From Marinifilum fragile JCM 15579 (GTDB lineage: Bacteria > Bacteroidota > Bacteroidia > Bacteroidales > Marinifilaceae), in the NCBI RefSeq assembly GCF_001310955.1, contig NZ_BAZX01000004.1, positions 124,001 through 188,000 on the forward strand: a stretch of 64,000 bases of DNA, in the 5' to 3' direction. The translations under genes and the position numbers were made by a program. This document shows positions 45,612-56,408 of the stretch, piece after piece. Under the pieces are notes generated by a model. That model was not told the origin of the DNA. It saw nothing but the letters and a program-made list of their open reading frames with translations, and ran no database searches. Positions within the stretch are counted from its first letter, which is position 1. Each line of letters begins with the position of its first letter.

Positions 45612-45841
45612 AATAAACTCATTTATTTTGATTTATCACATACAGTTAAAATCTGTTAAAAGCGAAAATCGTTTTGAATTGTACAAGTGTTTATCTAAAT
45701 TTAAAATACAAAAGTATCTAATTTTTGTAATTCGGGGATTGAAGATGGAGTAAAATTCATCTTATAAAAATTTTTGGTCGCTAATAATAATATTAATTTA
45801 GCGGGCCGCATAGCAAAATAGTAAGCATATCTAATTAAAGC

Positions 45842-48018
45842 ATGGGAAAAAACTTTGAATTATCATCTAATTTAAAGAAGTATTTTGGGTTTGAGCACTT
45901 CAAGGGGAATCAAGAGCCTGTAATTCAAAATATTTTAGACGGTAAAGATACCTTCGTGTTGATGCCAACAGGAGGAGGAAAATCACTTTGTTATCAGTTG
46001 CCTTCATTGATGTTGGAAGGTACTGCAATCGTTATATCTCCACTTATTGCACTAATGAAAAATCAGGTTGATGCAATGAGAAATTTTGGAGAGGATGATG
46101 GGATTGCACACTTTTTGAACTCGTCCTTGTCAAAATCGGCAACTTTAAAAGTTAAAGAGGATGTAATAGAAGGACGTACCAAACTGTTGTATGTCGCACC
46201 GGAATCATTAACAAAGGAGAGTAATATAGAATTCTTAAAACAGGTTAAGATTTCTTTTTATGCAGTGGATGAAGCCCATTGTATTTCGGAATGGGGACAT
46301 GATTTCCGACCAGAATATAGAAAGATAAGGCCGATAGTAGAGGAAATTGGTAATGCGCCAATTATTGCACTTACAGCAACTGCAACACCTAAAGTTCAGC
46401 ATGATATTCAGAAAAATCTTGGAATGTTGGATGCTACGGTATTTAAATCTTCATTTAATAGACCAAATCTATACTACGAGGTGTTGCCTAAGGTAAATGC
46501 AACAAAAGAGATTATCAAGTTTATTAAAGGAAATACTGGTAAATCAGGAATTATTTACTGCCTAAGTAGAAAGAAAGTTGAAGAATTGGCCGAAACTCTT
46601 CAGGTAAACGGAATTAAAGCTGTGCCTTACCATGCAGGTATGGATTCCTCAACTCGATCCGGAAATCAGGATAAGTTTCTAATGGAAGATGTAGATGTTG
46701 TAGTTGCCACTATAGCGTTTGGAATGGGAATTGATAAACCTGATGTACGTTTTGTAATTCACTATGATATTCCGAAAAGTTTGGAAGGTTATTATCAGGA
46801 AACTGGTAGAGCAGGCCGTGACGGAGGAGAGGGACGTTGCTTGACTTTCTATAGTTACAAGGATATACAGAAGCTTGAAAAGTTTATGCAGGGTAAGCCT
46901 GTGGCAGAGCAGGAAATTGGTAAGCAGCTTTTAATGGAGACGGTTTCCTATGCAGAATCTGCTGTTTGCAGACGTACAGTATTGTTGCATTACTTTGGGG
47001 AGAAACATGTGGATGAAAATTGTGGTAATTGCGACAATTGCTTGCATCCTAAAAAAGAGTTCCAAGGCGAAGAATATGTGGTTAAAGCTTTAAATCTTGT
47101 AAAAGAAGTAAAAGAAAGATTTAAAGTGGACCATTTGGTTAACATCTTAATTGGTTCTCAAAATTCTGCAATAAAATCATATAAGCACGATGAGCTTGAG
47201 TTGTATGGAGATGGTGATGAGAAAGATCAGCACTTTTGGAATATGGTGTATCGTCGTGCACTAATCAATTCGTTTATTGAAAAAGATATTGAGCAATATG
47301 GTGTAATTAAAATTCGCCCAGAAGGAGATGCCTTTTTGGAGAAACCATATCCGTTCATGTTAACTGATGATCATGATTTTGAAGGAGTAGATGCTGAAGC
47401 TCCAAAAAGTGGAGGAACCGCTGCGATGGATGAAGCTTTGTTGTCTATGTTAAAAGATCTTCGTAAAAAAGTTGCCAAGCAAAAAGATGTACCTCCTTAT
47501 GTGGTTTTTCAGGATCCATCCTTGGAAGAATGGCAATTCATTATCCTACGACTATTGAAGAATTATCACATATTCAAGGGGTTGGGGCAGGTAAGGCCAG
47601 GCGTTTCGGAAAGGATTTTATTGCTCTGATTTCAAAACATGTAGAGGAGAATGATATTGAGAGACCTCAAGATATGGTGGTACGAACCGTAGCTGACAAG
47701 TCTAAGTTTAAAGTGTATATTATTCAAAGTATCGATAGAAAATTAGATTTAGAGGATATTGCTGAAGCAAAAGGAATGGAATATGAAGAATTGCTTAAAG
47801 AAATGGAAGCAATTGTATATTCTGGAACCAAATTAAATCTTGACTATTATGTGGATGAAGTTATTGATGAAGATAAGCAAGAAGAAATTCTGGATTATTT
47901 TTATGAAGCTGAAACTGACAGTATTGAGGATGCTCTTGATGAATTAGGAGAAGAAGATTATACCGAGGAAGATATTCGCTTGATGCGAATTTTATTTCAT
48001 TCGGAAAATGGATTATAG
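45842..48018 (+). CDS. recQ: ATP-dependent DNA helicase RecQ, frameshifted in this sequence
   Basis: RecQ is a 3'-5' DNA helicase of recombination repair. The first frame (to 47629) has Walker A TGGGKS, the DEAH box VDEAHCISEWGHDFRPEY, GYYQETGRAGRDG and the zinc cysteines (CRR, CGNCDNC). The second frame from about 47527 gives the C-terminal HRDC-like region (MAIHYPTTIEELSHIQGVGA onwards). Restoring one A to AA in GAAGAATGG near 47527 rejoins them as about 725 residues, the usual Bacteroidota RecQ length. In this sequence the protein would lose its HRDC domain. Confidence 0.9.
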
Positions 48019-48031
48019 AGTTATATTTATA

Positions 48032-48069
48032 TAAAAGAAAAGGCTGCAATTTGCAGCCTTTTCTTTTAT
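48032..48069. terminator. Bidirectional terminator between recQ and the GNAT-like gene
   Basis: AAAAGGCTGCAATTTGCAGC followed by CTTTTCTTTTATT, with A- and T-runs on both sides. It ends about where the convergent gene's stop lies. Confidence 0.85.
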
Positions 48070-49244
48070 TGTATAATTACTGATCGTTTAAATTCTTTTT
48101 TCTCATCGAAAAGTTTACGATAAGTGTGATGAGTTTTGTGCACTTCAGCACCAATGTGTTTCATTAAATGACTCATTCTAGGATTAAAATCACCAATCCA
48201 ATTCATCTCTAAAGTTCGAAACGGGAATTTTTTATCCAATCCTGATTTAGAAAATTCGTAAATCATGGCTGCTTCTATTCCTCTTTTTTGAAACTCAGGT
48301 ACAACTCCGAAAATTAAGCCAATGGCATTTTTGTTTTTTTGAAAGTATTTGTAATAAAGAAATCTCAACTTTCCATAAAGTGTAATTCTACCATTAATGT
48401 GTTGCAGGTATTCATTCAAATCCTGAATCATGATAAAAAATCCAATAGGTTGATCTTTGTAGTAAGCAAACCACATGAGTTTTTCATGAATGATTGGTTT
48501 CAAATCATCAAAAAGAGTCTGGGTTTGGTTTTCAGAGATGCCTTCAATTCCTGGAATTTCTTTCACCCATGCTTCGTTGTATATGTGAACGAAATCCTTA
48601 ATAAAACGCTGGGTTTTGGATTTAGAAAAATGCTCAACTCTGTAGTCAGGATTTTTGCTTAGTCTATCAGCTTTCCATTTAATGATATCGCTTAAGCTAT
48701 CCGGCGAGAAAACTGTTTTGTAGGTGAACTGTTTAAAGTAAACCTGAAATCCATAATCTTCAAAAAACTTTTTGTAGTAGGATTTGTGGTATGGCATATT
48801 GTAAACAGGTCTATGCTCTCCTTCCACCTGCAAGCCCCACCATTGATGTCTTTCTCCAAAATTTATTGGACCATCCATGGCTTCTATATTTCTCTCTTGT
48901 AGCCACTTCTTGCAATGATCAAACAGGCTAAACGCAGCATCTTTATTTTCAATGCATTCGAAAAATCCCATTCCACCTGTTGGCTGATCGTTTAAATCTT
49001 TCGATTTGTAATCAACAAATGCAGCAACTCTTCCGATGGTTTCATTGGATTCGTTGGTCATGATCCAGCGACAGCACTCTCCATGTTGAAACATTTTATT
49101 TTCCTTGGGATCGAATATGTTGTTGATTTCAAAATCGAGCGGTCTTACCCAATTCTTTTCGTTTTGATACAATCGAACCGGTAATTCTATAAACTCTTTT
49201 TTTGTAATGTCGTCGTTTACTTCAATAAGCTTATAAGTTCCCAT
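48066..49244 (-). CDS. GNAT-like acyltransferase family protein, unknown substrate
   Basis: A 392-residue protein. The C-terminal half has a GNAT-like pattern (AIGLIFGVVPEFQKRGIEAA, then FRTLEMNWIGDFNPRMSHLM), and the middle has DGPINFGERHQWWGLQVEG. Similar large acetyltransferase-like proteins (YghO type) occur in bacteria without an assigned substrate. It is followed, 1 nt away, by the flippase-like gene on the same strand, so an operon is likely. Confidence 0.75.
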   Translation of the reverse strand: MGTYKLIEVNDDITKKEFIELPVRLYQNEKNWVRPLDFEINNIFDPKENKMFQHGECCRWIMTNESNETIGRVAAFVDYKSKDLNDQPTGGMGFFECIENKDAAFSLFDHCKKWLQERNIEAMDGPINFGERHQWWGLQVEGEHRPVYNMPYHKSYYKKFFEDYGFQVYFKQFTYKTVFSPDSLSDIIKWKADRLSKNPDYRVEHFSKSKTQRFIKDFVHIYNEAWVKEIPGIEGISENQTQTLFDDLKPIIHEKLMWFAYYKDQPIGFFIMIQDLNEYLQHINGRITLYGKLRFLYYKYFQKNKNAIGLIFGVVPEFQKRGIEAAMIYEFSKSGLDKKFPFRTLEMNWIGDFNPRMSHLMKHIGAEVHKTHHTYRKLFDEKKEFKRSVIIQ

Positions 49245-49245
49245 T

Positions 49246-50265
49246 TTAGGCTTTTGCTTTATTGTTGATTAATTCTTTTCGGTTGGCAAAAGGTAGAGCA
49301 ATTACGGATAATGCTCCAACAATAATTATCATGGCCGTTTGTGCTCCGTGAACCACCAAAGCAAAACTTCTGGACATGCTTTCGATGTTATTAACTCCCG
49401 GAAGGTAAACTAGAAGCGTACCAATTACCATAAAATGCCATGCACCAACCCCTCCTTGTACAGGAGCTACCATGCCAAAAGCACTCATCACAAAAACAGT
49501 TAAACCTGCAAGTGCTGGTAAATTGGAAGTGAAACCAAAACTAAAGAAACAGATATAGGTCATTAAATAATACATCACCCAAATGAAAACTGTATGTAGA
49601 ATGAATGGCCATTTGTTTTCGATCTTTTTGATGGTACGAAATCCATCCATGAAGCTCTTTAGGGTTTGATCTATTTTTTTGAAAAGTCCAGTATGCTTAA
49701 ATTGTTTTCTCAACAACCAAATTATAAGAGTAATTGTAGTTAATGCGTATAGCGTGTAAGCAGAGGCAAATACATTCGATAGCTTTTCACTTACTTCTGG
49801 GTTGTTGGCGAAAAAGTTGGCAATTACAGAAAATTGAGTGGATAGGGCAATTAAAAGGAATACGATAAGCATGATAATATCAAGAACTCGTTCCAGTACA
49901 ACTGTTCCTACCAATTGAGAAAAAGAAATTTTTTCATATCTGCTAATAATACCACATCGTGAAATTTCCCCCATTCTAGGTAAGGCCAGATTGGCAAAGT
50001 AACCAACCATTACCGCAAGGAATGTATTTACAGTTCTGGGCTTTTTACCTAAAGACTCAATTAATAGGTTCCATCTAATGGTTCTGCTAATATGACTTAA
50101 TAAACCAAAAAACAGAGAAAGAAGAATCCAGTAATAATTTACATCGTTTTTTAAGGTATGTAATAATTCCGATGGATTTTGATCTCTGTAAGTGATCCAA
50201 AATAAAGATGCACCTATTGAAAAGAAGATTAAAAATTTAAGAGTATTTGCGAGCTTTTTCTTCAA
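49246..50265 (-). CDS. Lysylphosphatidylglycerol synthase TM-region / flippase-like membrane protein (UPF0104)
   Basis: A 339-residue protein with about eight membrane segments. LFFGLLSHISRTIRWNLLIE near residue 55, YFANLALPRMGEISRCGIIS near residue 95 and APVQGGVGAWHFMVIGTLL near residue 275 are typical of the UPF0104/LPG_synthase_TM family, which includes flippase domains of MprF. Whether it moves lipid is not shown. Promoter region shared with rsmA. Confidence 0.85.
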   Translation of the reverse strand: MKKKLANTLKFLIFFSIGASLFWITYRDQNPSELLHTLKNDVNYYWILLSLFFGLLSHISRTIRWNLLIESLGKKPRTVNTFLAVMVGYFANLALPRMGEISRCGIISRYEKISFSQLVGTVVLERVLDIIMLIVFLLIALSTQFSVIANFFANNPEVSEKLSNVFASAYTLYALTTITLIIWLLRKQFKHTGLFKKIDQTLKSFMDGFRTIKKIENKWPFILHTVFIWVMYYLMTYICFFSFGFTSNLPALAGLTVFVMSAFGMVAPVQGGVGAWHFMVIGTLLVYLPGVNNIESMSRSFALVVHGAQTAMIIIVGALSVIALPFANRKELINNKAKA

Positions 50266-50280
50266 TTTTGATATTTTTAA

Positions 50281-50310
50281 TGTTAGAATTTTTTTCAGAA
50301 AAAACTAACA
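50281..50310. other. Perfect-ended hairpin in the flippase/rsmA divergent gap
   Basis: TGTTAG and CTAACA enclose T6 and A6 runs, a strong stem-loop directly upstream of the flippase-like gene start. Confidence 0.35.
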
Positions 50311-50330
50311 ATGATTAATTTTTCGGCACG

Positions 50331-50351
50331 AATACCGACTTATTCGGTATT
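50331..50351. promoter_or_regulatory. Dyad over the -33 region of rsmA
   Basis: AATACCGA-CTTAT-TCGGTATT, 8-bp perfect arms, just upstream of the TAATTTTG box at 50358-50365. A likely operator site; no regulator is identified. Confidence 0.4.
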
Positions 50352-50357
50352 AAGTCC

Positions 50358-50365
50358 TAATTTTG
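50358..50365 (+). promoter_or_regulatory. rsmA: -7 box upstream of rsmA
   Basis: TAATTTTG fits TAnnTTTG, about 120 bp before the ATG at 50485. Confidence 0.4.
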
Positions 50366-50484
50366 CCGATCATTAAATGTAGCTACAAAAATAAGTAAAT
50401 GTTTGAAATCTCCTTTGAAAAGCTGCCGTTTTTAACTTCCGTTAATCATAGCTGCTTGTTTAAAAGAGAATAAAAAGGATAGGT

Positions 50485-51276
50485 ATGGGATACGTTAGGG
50501 CGAAGAAAAATCTAGGACAACACTTTTTAAAAGACCTCAATATTGCAAAAAAAATTGTGGCAGGTTTAAAGGCTGATAATGTTTCTAAGGTTTTGGAAAT
50601 TGGTCCTGGAATGGGTGTTTTGACACAATATTTATTACAAAACGATGCGTTCGAAACACACGTAGTAGAGATTGATACCGAATCAGTAGCCTATTTAAAA
50701 GAAAACTATCCAGATCTATCTGATCGTATTATTGGGGAGGATTTTTTAAAGTATGATTTATCAAAGATTTTTAATGAATCATTTGCAGTAATCGGAAACT
50801 TCCCATACAATATATCATCGCAAATATTTTTCAAAATTCTTGAGCATCGTGATCAAATTCCCGAAGTTGTTGGAATGATTCAAAAAGAGGTTGCCGAACG
50901 TATGAGTGCTGTTCCGGGAAATAAAACTTATGGAATATTGAGTGTTTTAATGCAGGCATTCTACGATATTGAGTATTTGTTTACTGTAAGCGAAAAGGTG
51001 TTTGATCCACCTCCAAAGGTGAAATCTGCTGTTATTAGAATGGTAAGAAATACAACTTCTAATTTGGAATGCGATGAAAAATTATTCTTTCGAGTCGTGA
51101 AGACGGGGTTTAATCAACGCCGTAAAACTTTACGAAACTCTTTGAAATCCATATTGGGAGAATACAAGTTGGAGGACGACTTAATGGCTAAAAGACCAGA
51201 ACAGTTGAGCATTGAGCAATTTGTATACTTGACTAATAAAATCCAGGAGTTACTGAATATGCAGTTAAGAGAATAA
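50485..51276 (+). CDS. rsmA: 16S rRNA (adenine(1518)-N6/adenine(1519)-N6)-dimethyltransferase RsmA
   Basis: RsmA (KsgA) dimethylates two adenines in the 16S 3' terminal helix. NLGQHFLKD (residue 8), EIGPGMG (residue 38) and NFPYNIS (residue 107) are the classical motif N-terminal, motif I and motif IV. The C-terminal [12 protein letters not shown] is conserved. 263 residues. mgtE starts 24 nt after the stop. Confidence 0.97.
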   Translation: MGYVRAKKNLGQHFLKDLNIAKKIVAGLKADNVSKVLEIGPGMGVLTQYLLQNDAFETHVVEIDTESVAYLKENYPDLSDRIIGEDFLKYDLSKIFNESFAVIGNFPYNISSQIFFKILEHRDQIPEVVGMIQKEVAERMSAVPGNKTYGILSVLMQAFYDIEYLFTVSEKVFDPPPKVKSAVIRMVRNTTSNLECDEKLFFRVVKTGFNQRRKTLRNSLKSILGEYKLEDDLMAKRPEQLSIEQFVYLTNKIQELLNMQLRE

Positions 51277-51300
51277 AAATTACACCTAAAATTTATTGTT

Positions 51301-52661
51301 ATGCAATTTGAATTGACTCGCGAATATATCGATGAAATTAAAAGAGTAATCGAAGAAAAGAATGAAGCTGAGGCAATTGGTTTAATGGAAGAATTGCATC
51401 CAGCAGATATTGCCGAAATCTACGATGAATTAAGTATTGATGAGGCAACATTCCTATACCTATTACTTGACGGAGAAACTGCCGCAAATGTATTGGCAGA
51501 ACTTGAGGAAGACGATAGAGATCGCTTTGTGAAAGCATTACCTGCGGAGGTAGTTGCTAAAAAGTTTATAGACAAGATGGACTCCGATGATGCTGCCGAT
51601 GTTATTGGTGGTTTATCAGACGAAAAACAAGAGGAAATTCTCTCTCATATTGAGGATATTGAACAGGCCGGAGATATTGTAGACCTTCTGCATTACGATG
51701 AAGACACTGCTGGTGGTTTGATGGCAAAAGAGTTGGTTATTGTAAATGAAAACTGGACCGTTCTGACTTGTTTAAGAGAATTAAGTCGTCAAGCCGAAGA
51801 TATTGATGAAATCTATTATGTATACGTTGTTGACGATGATGGAATATTAAAAGGAACATTGTCCTTAAAAAGAATGATTCTGAGTCCAACTTCGGCCAAA
51901 ATTATCAATATATACCAACCTGATGTTATGTCGGTTCACACCGATGAGGAAGACGAGGAAGTAGCACACATCATGGAGAAATATGATTTGGTTGCCATTC
52001 CAGTAGTTGATAGTATTGGACGCTTGATGGGGCGGATTACTATTGATGATGTTGTGGATGTAATCCGTGATGAGGCTGAGAAAGATTACCAAATGGCATC
52101 AGGTTTGGCTGAGGATGTTGAAGCTAGCGACTCCATCTGGCTTCAGACAAGAGCTCGTTTGCCTTGGCTTATTATTGGTCTGGTGGGTGGTATTTTTTCT
52201 GCAATGGTAATATCAGTTCATGAGAAAGGACTTGAGCATACACCTAAATTGGCATTTTTCATTCCTTTGATTACTGCTATGGCTGGAAATGTTGGAGTAC
52301 AATCATCGGCAATTATCGTGCAAGCTATTGCAAATAACTCATTGGGTTTTGAGAGTACGTTTAGTAGATTAATGAGAGAGTTGGGAGGTGCTTTAATTAA
52401 TGGCTTAACTTGTTCATTATTATTGTTTTTAAGCACTTATTTTTTGACTAGTAATTCTGTGGGATTAACTTTATCAATATCTGTAGCATTATTTGCAGTA
52501 ATCATTTTGCAGCAATTGCTGGAACCGTAATTCCATTAATGTTGAACAAGATGAAAGTAGATCCTGCGGTTGCAACCGGACCATTTATAACAACATTAAA
52601 TGATATTGTTGGTTTGTTCATTTATTTATCTATTGGAGCCTATTTTTTAATGTCCCTTTAA
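51301..52661 (+). CDS. mgtE: Magnesium transporter MgtE, frameshifted near its C-terminus in this sequence
   Basis: MgtE is a Mg2+ channel with an N-terminal superhelical domain (residues about 1-125), CBS pair (about 130-260) and five membrane segments. The reading frame stops at 52530 (ILQQLLEP) in the fourth or fifth membrane segment. Adding one T in CATTTTGC (about 52507-52510, T4 to T5) restores IIFAAIAGTVIPLMLNKMKV and then PAVATGPFITTLNDIVGLF, with a stop at 52661 and a total of about 453 residues, the family norm. As sequenced, the C-terminal segment would be lost. Confidence 0.92.
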
Positions 52662-52764
52662 TAGAAAAAAAGGTCATAATTTTTAAATTGGAAGCAATAA
52701 ATTTTGATTTGTAAAAAGTTGAACAAAAAAGAATTTCATTGGTCGGATTTTTTTAGGTTTTTCT

Positions 52765-52772
52765 TAACTTTG
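52765..52772 (+). promoter_or_regulatory. purH: -7 box upstream of purH
   Basis: TAACTTTG, with a TTG 23 bp earlier (52739), spacing like the one seen for the bifunctional nuclease gene. About 130 bp before the ATG. Confidence 0.45.
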
Positions 52773-52900
52773 CATGAGGTTTCTGGAGATCTTGTAAATT
52801 ATTGTAGATGAATGATTTGTAAAATCGCTGAGCCGAGATAGTTTTTCGCAAGGAAAATTAATTTATACCATTTTATAAAATACCTCCAAAAAAAAGAATT

Positions 52901-54432
52901 ATGAAGAGAGCTCTTATCAGTGTTTTTGATAAAACAAATGTTGTTGAGTTTGCTAAGGAACTAACCGAAATGGGTTGGGAAATTATTTCAACAGGTGGAA
53001 CATCTGCAAAGTTTAAAGCAGAGGGAATTCCTGTAATGGATGTGTCTGATTTGACTAAATTTCCTGAGTGTTTTGATGGTCGTTTAAAAACCATTCATCC
53101 ACACGTAGAAGGTGGTATTCTTGCTATTCGCGACAATGAAATGCACCAAAAACAGATGGTTGAGTTGGGGATTGAACCAATTGATATTGTAGTTTGTAAC
53201 CTTTATCCGTTCAAACAAACAGTTCTAAATCCAGATTCAACTCATGAAGATATTGTTGAGAATATTGACATAGGTGGACCAACCATGTTAAGAGCTGCAG
53301 CTAAAAATTACAATTTTGTTTCGGTAATTACCGATCCTGAAGATTATTCAAAAGTTATAGAAGAGTTAAAGGAGTCAGGAGAAACAAGCAAAGAGACAAA
53401 AGAATATTTAGCAGCTAAGGTTTTTGAACACACGGCACATTACGATGCTTTGATTTCTGGTTATTTCAATAAAAAATTGAATGTGAAATCACCAAAAACT
53501 TTAACTCTTACATACGAAAAGAAACAAGATCTTCGTTACGGAGAAAATCCGCACCAAAATGCAGCTTTCTATACTCAGATTCAGGAGACAGAAGGAACGT
53601 TGACTGCGGCAAATAAAATTCACGGTAAGGAATTATCGTATAACAATATTGGTGACACCGATGGAGCTTTGGAAACATTAAAAGAGTTCGAAGAGCCAAC
53701 CATTGTTGCGGCCAAGCATGCTAATCCATGTGGAATTGGTAGTGCAGAAACCATAGCTGAAGCGTTCCAGAAAGCTTACGATGCCGATCCGGTTTCTATT
53801 TTTGGAGGAATTGTTGCAGCAAACCGCGAAATTGACAAAGCTACTGCTGAAATCATGAGCGGAATTTTCTTGGAAGTAATTGTAGCTCCTTCATATAGCA
53901 AGGAAGCTCTTGAAATACTAACCAAGAAGAAGAATTTGAGACTTTTGGAATTACCAGAAATCTTAAAATCGGATTATTCTGCTATGAAAGGCAGAACCGT
54001 ATTGGGTGGACTGTTGATTCAAGATCAGGATCAGAAATTGATTGGAGAAGAATTAAAAGTGGTTACCAAAAGACAACCATCTGAAAAAGAGATGGAAGAT
54101 TTGATGTTTGCATGGAAAACAGTGAAACATGCAAAATCGAATGGTATCGCCTTAGCAAAAGATAAAACCACAACTGGTGTTGGACCAGGACAGGTTAGTC
54201 GTATTTGGGCATTGGAAAATGCAATTCGTCAGGGAGCAGAAAGAATTCAAGGAAGTGTTATGGCTTCTGATGCTTTTTTTCCATTCTCGGATTGTGTTGA
54301 AGCAGCTCATAAAGCAGGAGTTACCGCAATTATTCAGCCGGGTGGATCGATTAGGATGAAGATTCAATTAAAGCAGCTGACGAATTCGGTATTGCTATGG
54401 TGTTTACAGGAATGAGACATTTTAAACACTAA
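52901..54432 (+). CDS. purH: Bifunctional IMP cyclohydrolase / AICAR formyltransferase PurH, frameshifted near its 3' end in this sequence
   Basis: PurH carries out the last two steps of IMP synthesis. The N-terminal MGS-like domain has SVFDKTNVVEFAKEL and STGGTSAKF, and the C-terminal formyltransferase domain has YGENPHQNAAFY, AAKHANPCGIG and VGPGQVSRIWALENAI. The frame drifts after IIQPGGSIR. Adding one G to AGGATG near 54353 gives DEDSIKAADEFGIAMVFTGM and RHFKH, ending at 54432, about 510 residues, as expected. Essential in purine prototrophs, so a real knock-out is unlikely. Confidence 0.93.
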
Positions 54433-54443
54433 GATAATTGCAA

Positions 54444-54477
54444 TTTTGGATGCAGAATTTACTTTCTGCATCCAAAA
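54444..54477. terminator. Long hairpin between purH and mreB
   Basis: TTTTGGATGCAGAA and TTCTGCATCCAAAA are perfectly complementary (14 bp), with a six-base loop. No long T-run follows, so it may be a bidirectional or attenuator-type hairpin. Confidence 0.6.
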
Positions 54478-54514
54478 TGCAACTAAAATAAGATAACAGA
54501 GATATAGCTACCAT

Positions 54515-55537
54515 ATGGGATTATTTTCATTTTTAACTCAGGAGATTGCTATTGATTTGGGGACCGCTAACACTATCATTATCTGCAATGATAAAATTGT
54601 TGTTGACGAACCTTCGATTGTAGCTCTCGATCGCCGCACCGAAAAAATGGTTGCGATTGGTGAGAAAGCTCGCCAGATGCAAGGTAAAACACACGAAGAT
54701 CTGAAAACCATTCGTCCATTAAGGGATGGTGTTATTGCCGACTTTAATGCGGCAGAGCAGATGATTCGAGGAATGATCAAAATGATAAACAAAAAACCTC
54801 GGTTGTTTCCTCCTTCGTTAAGAATTGTAATTTGTATTCCATCGGGTAGTACCGAGGTTGAGATGCGTGCAGTACGTGATTCATCGGAACATGCCGGAGG
54901 TAGAGATGTTTACATGATTTATGAGCCAATGGCTGCCGCTATTGGTATTGGAATTGACGTTGAAGCTCCAGAAGGAAACATGGTAGTGGATATAGGTGGT
55001 GGTACTACCGAAATTGCAGTTATTTCTTTGGGTGGTATTGTAACCAATAAATCAATTCGTATTGCAGGAGATGATTTAACGGTAGACATTCAGGAATACA
55101 TGCGTCATCAACACAATATTAAAATTGGAGAAAGAACTGCAGAAGAAATCAAAATTCATGTAGGTTCTGCATTGTCAGATCTTGAAGATCCTCCAGCTGA
55201 TTTTCGTGTTCAGGGGCCAAATCAAATGACAGCATTGCCAATTGAAGTACCAGTCTCATATCAGGAGATTGCCCATTGTCTGGAAAAATCAATCTCGAAA
55301 ATTGAAATTGCAATTTTAAGTGCTTTGGAGCAAACACCACCCGAGTTGTATGCCGATATTGTAAACAGAGGTATCTATTTAGCAGGAGGTGGAGCTTTGT
55401 TGCGAGGTCTTGATAAAAGATTAACTGATAAGATTAACATTCCTTTCCATATTGCGGAAGATCCATTGAGAGCTGTTGCCCGTGGAACTGGGATTGCCCT
55501 TAAAAATGTAGATAAATTTTCGTTCCTGAGAAGATAA
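54515..55537 (+). CDS. mreB: Rod shape-determining protein MreB
   Basis: MreB is the actin-like filament that orients lateral wall synthesis. The nucleotide-binding phosphate-1 motif is DLGTANT (residue 14), adenosine motif VVDIGGGTTEIAV near residue 160, and the C-terminal YLAGGGALLRGLD. 340 residues. First gene of mreBCD-mrdA-rodA. Confidence 0.97.
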   Translation: MGLFSFLTQEIAIDLGTANTIIICNDKIVVDEPSIVALDRRTEKMVAIGEKARQMQGKTHEDLKTIRPLRDGVIADFNAAEQMIRGMIKMINKKPRLFPPSLRIVICIPSGSTEVEMRAVRDSSEHAGGRDVYMIYEPMAAAIGIGIDVEAPEGNMVVDIGGGTTEIAVISLGGIVTNKSIRIAGDDLTVDIQEYMRHQHNIKIGERTAEEIKIHVGSALSDLEDPPADFRVQGPNQMTALPIEVPVSYQEIAHCLEKSISKIEIAILSALEQTPPELYADIVNRGIYLAGGGALLRGLDKRLTDKINIPFHIAEDPLRAVARGTGIALKNVDKFSFLRR

Positions 55538-55580
55538 TTAGGAACGAAACTGTATATAATAGCCAGGAATTGATTTTCGA

Positions 55581-56408
55581 ATGAAGAATTTGTTTCACTT
55601 TATCGTACGATTTCATTTTACGATTTTATTTATTGTATTCGAAATATTTTGTTTGTTGTTGTTAGTTAATTATAACAACTATCAAAAATCAGAATTCCTG
55701 AATTCAAGTAATGCCATTAGCGGAGGAATCTATCAAAAAGTATCCTCCGTTACTGACTACCTTTCGTTAGCTCAAACCAATGAGGAGTTGAATCGTGAAA
55801 ATGTAAGGTTGCGAAATCTTTTGCACTCATCGTATAAATTAACAACTGATTCTTCTTTCATTTTTATAGATACAATTTACAAGCAGCAGTACATTTATCG
55901 TACAGCAAAAATTATTAACAACTCTGTTAATAAGCAGTTGAATTACATTACTATAAATAAAGGTAGAATACATGGAATTGAACGTGAAATGGCTGTTGTT
56001 ACTGATAATGGTGTAGTTGGTGTTGTAAAAAGTGTCTCAGATAATTTTGCTTCTGTGATTTCAGTCCTAAATGATAGACTGAGAATTTCGGCCAAACTAA
56101 AAGGGAATAATTATCATGGATCATTAATCTGGGATGGTGTTGATTATAGAAAAGCCATGCTTAAGGATATTCCATTTCATGTTAAAATTGCCAAAGGCGA
56201 TACGATTGTAACAAGTGGTTTTTCAGCTATCTTTCCTGAAGGCCTTCAGTTAGGAGTGGTTGATGAGGTTATGGCTTCTTCTGGTGATAATTTTCAGAAC
56301 ATCAAAGTCTTACTATCAAATGATTTTAAAAGTTTGTCATACGTGAAAGTTGTGGGTGATTTAATGAAAGAGGAGCGATTAAAATTAGAGGAGGAGGCAA
56401 CGGAATGA
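55581..56408 (+). CDS. mreC: Rod shape-determining protein MreC
   Basis: MreC is the periplasmic scaffold of the elongasome. One N-terminal membrane segment (FHFTILFIVFEIFCLLLLV, residues about 12-30), a coiled-coil stretch (NEELNRENVRLRNLLH), and a beta-barrel-rich region with GIEREMAVVTDNGVVGVVKS. 275 residues. Overlaps mreD by 4 nt (ATGA). Confidence 0.93.
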   Translation: MKNLFHFIVRFHFTILFIVFEIFCLLLLVNYNNYQKSEFLNSSNAISGGIYQKVSSVTDYLSLAQTNEELNRENVRLRNLLHSSYKLTTDSSFIFIDTIYKQQYIYRTAKIINNSVNKQLNYITINKGRIHGIEREMAVVTDNGVVGVVKSVSDNFASVISVLNDRLRISAKLKGNNYHGSLIWDGVDYRKAMLKDIPFHVKIAKGDTIVTSGFSAIFPEGLQLGVVDEVMASSGDNFQNIKVLLSNDFKSLSYVKVVGDLMKEERLKLEEEATE

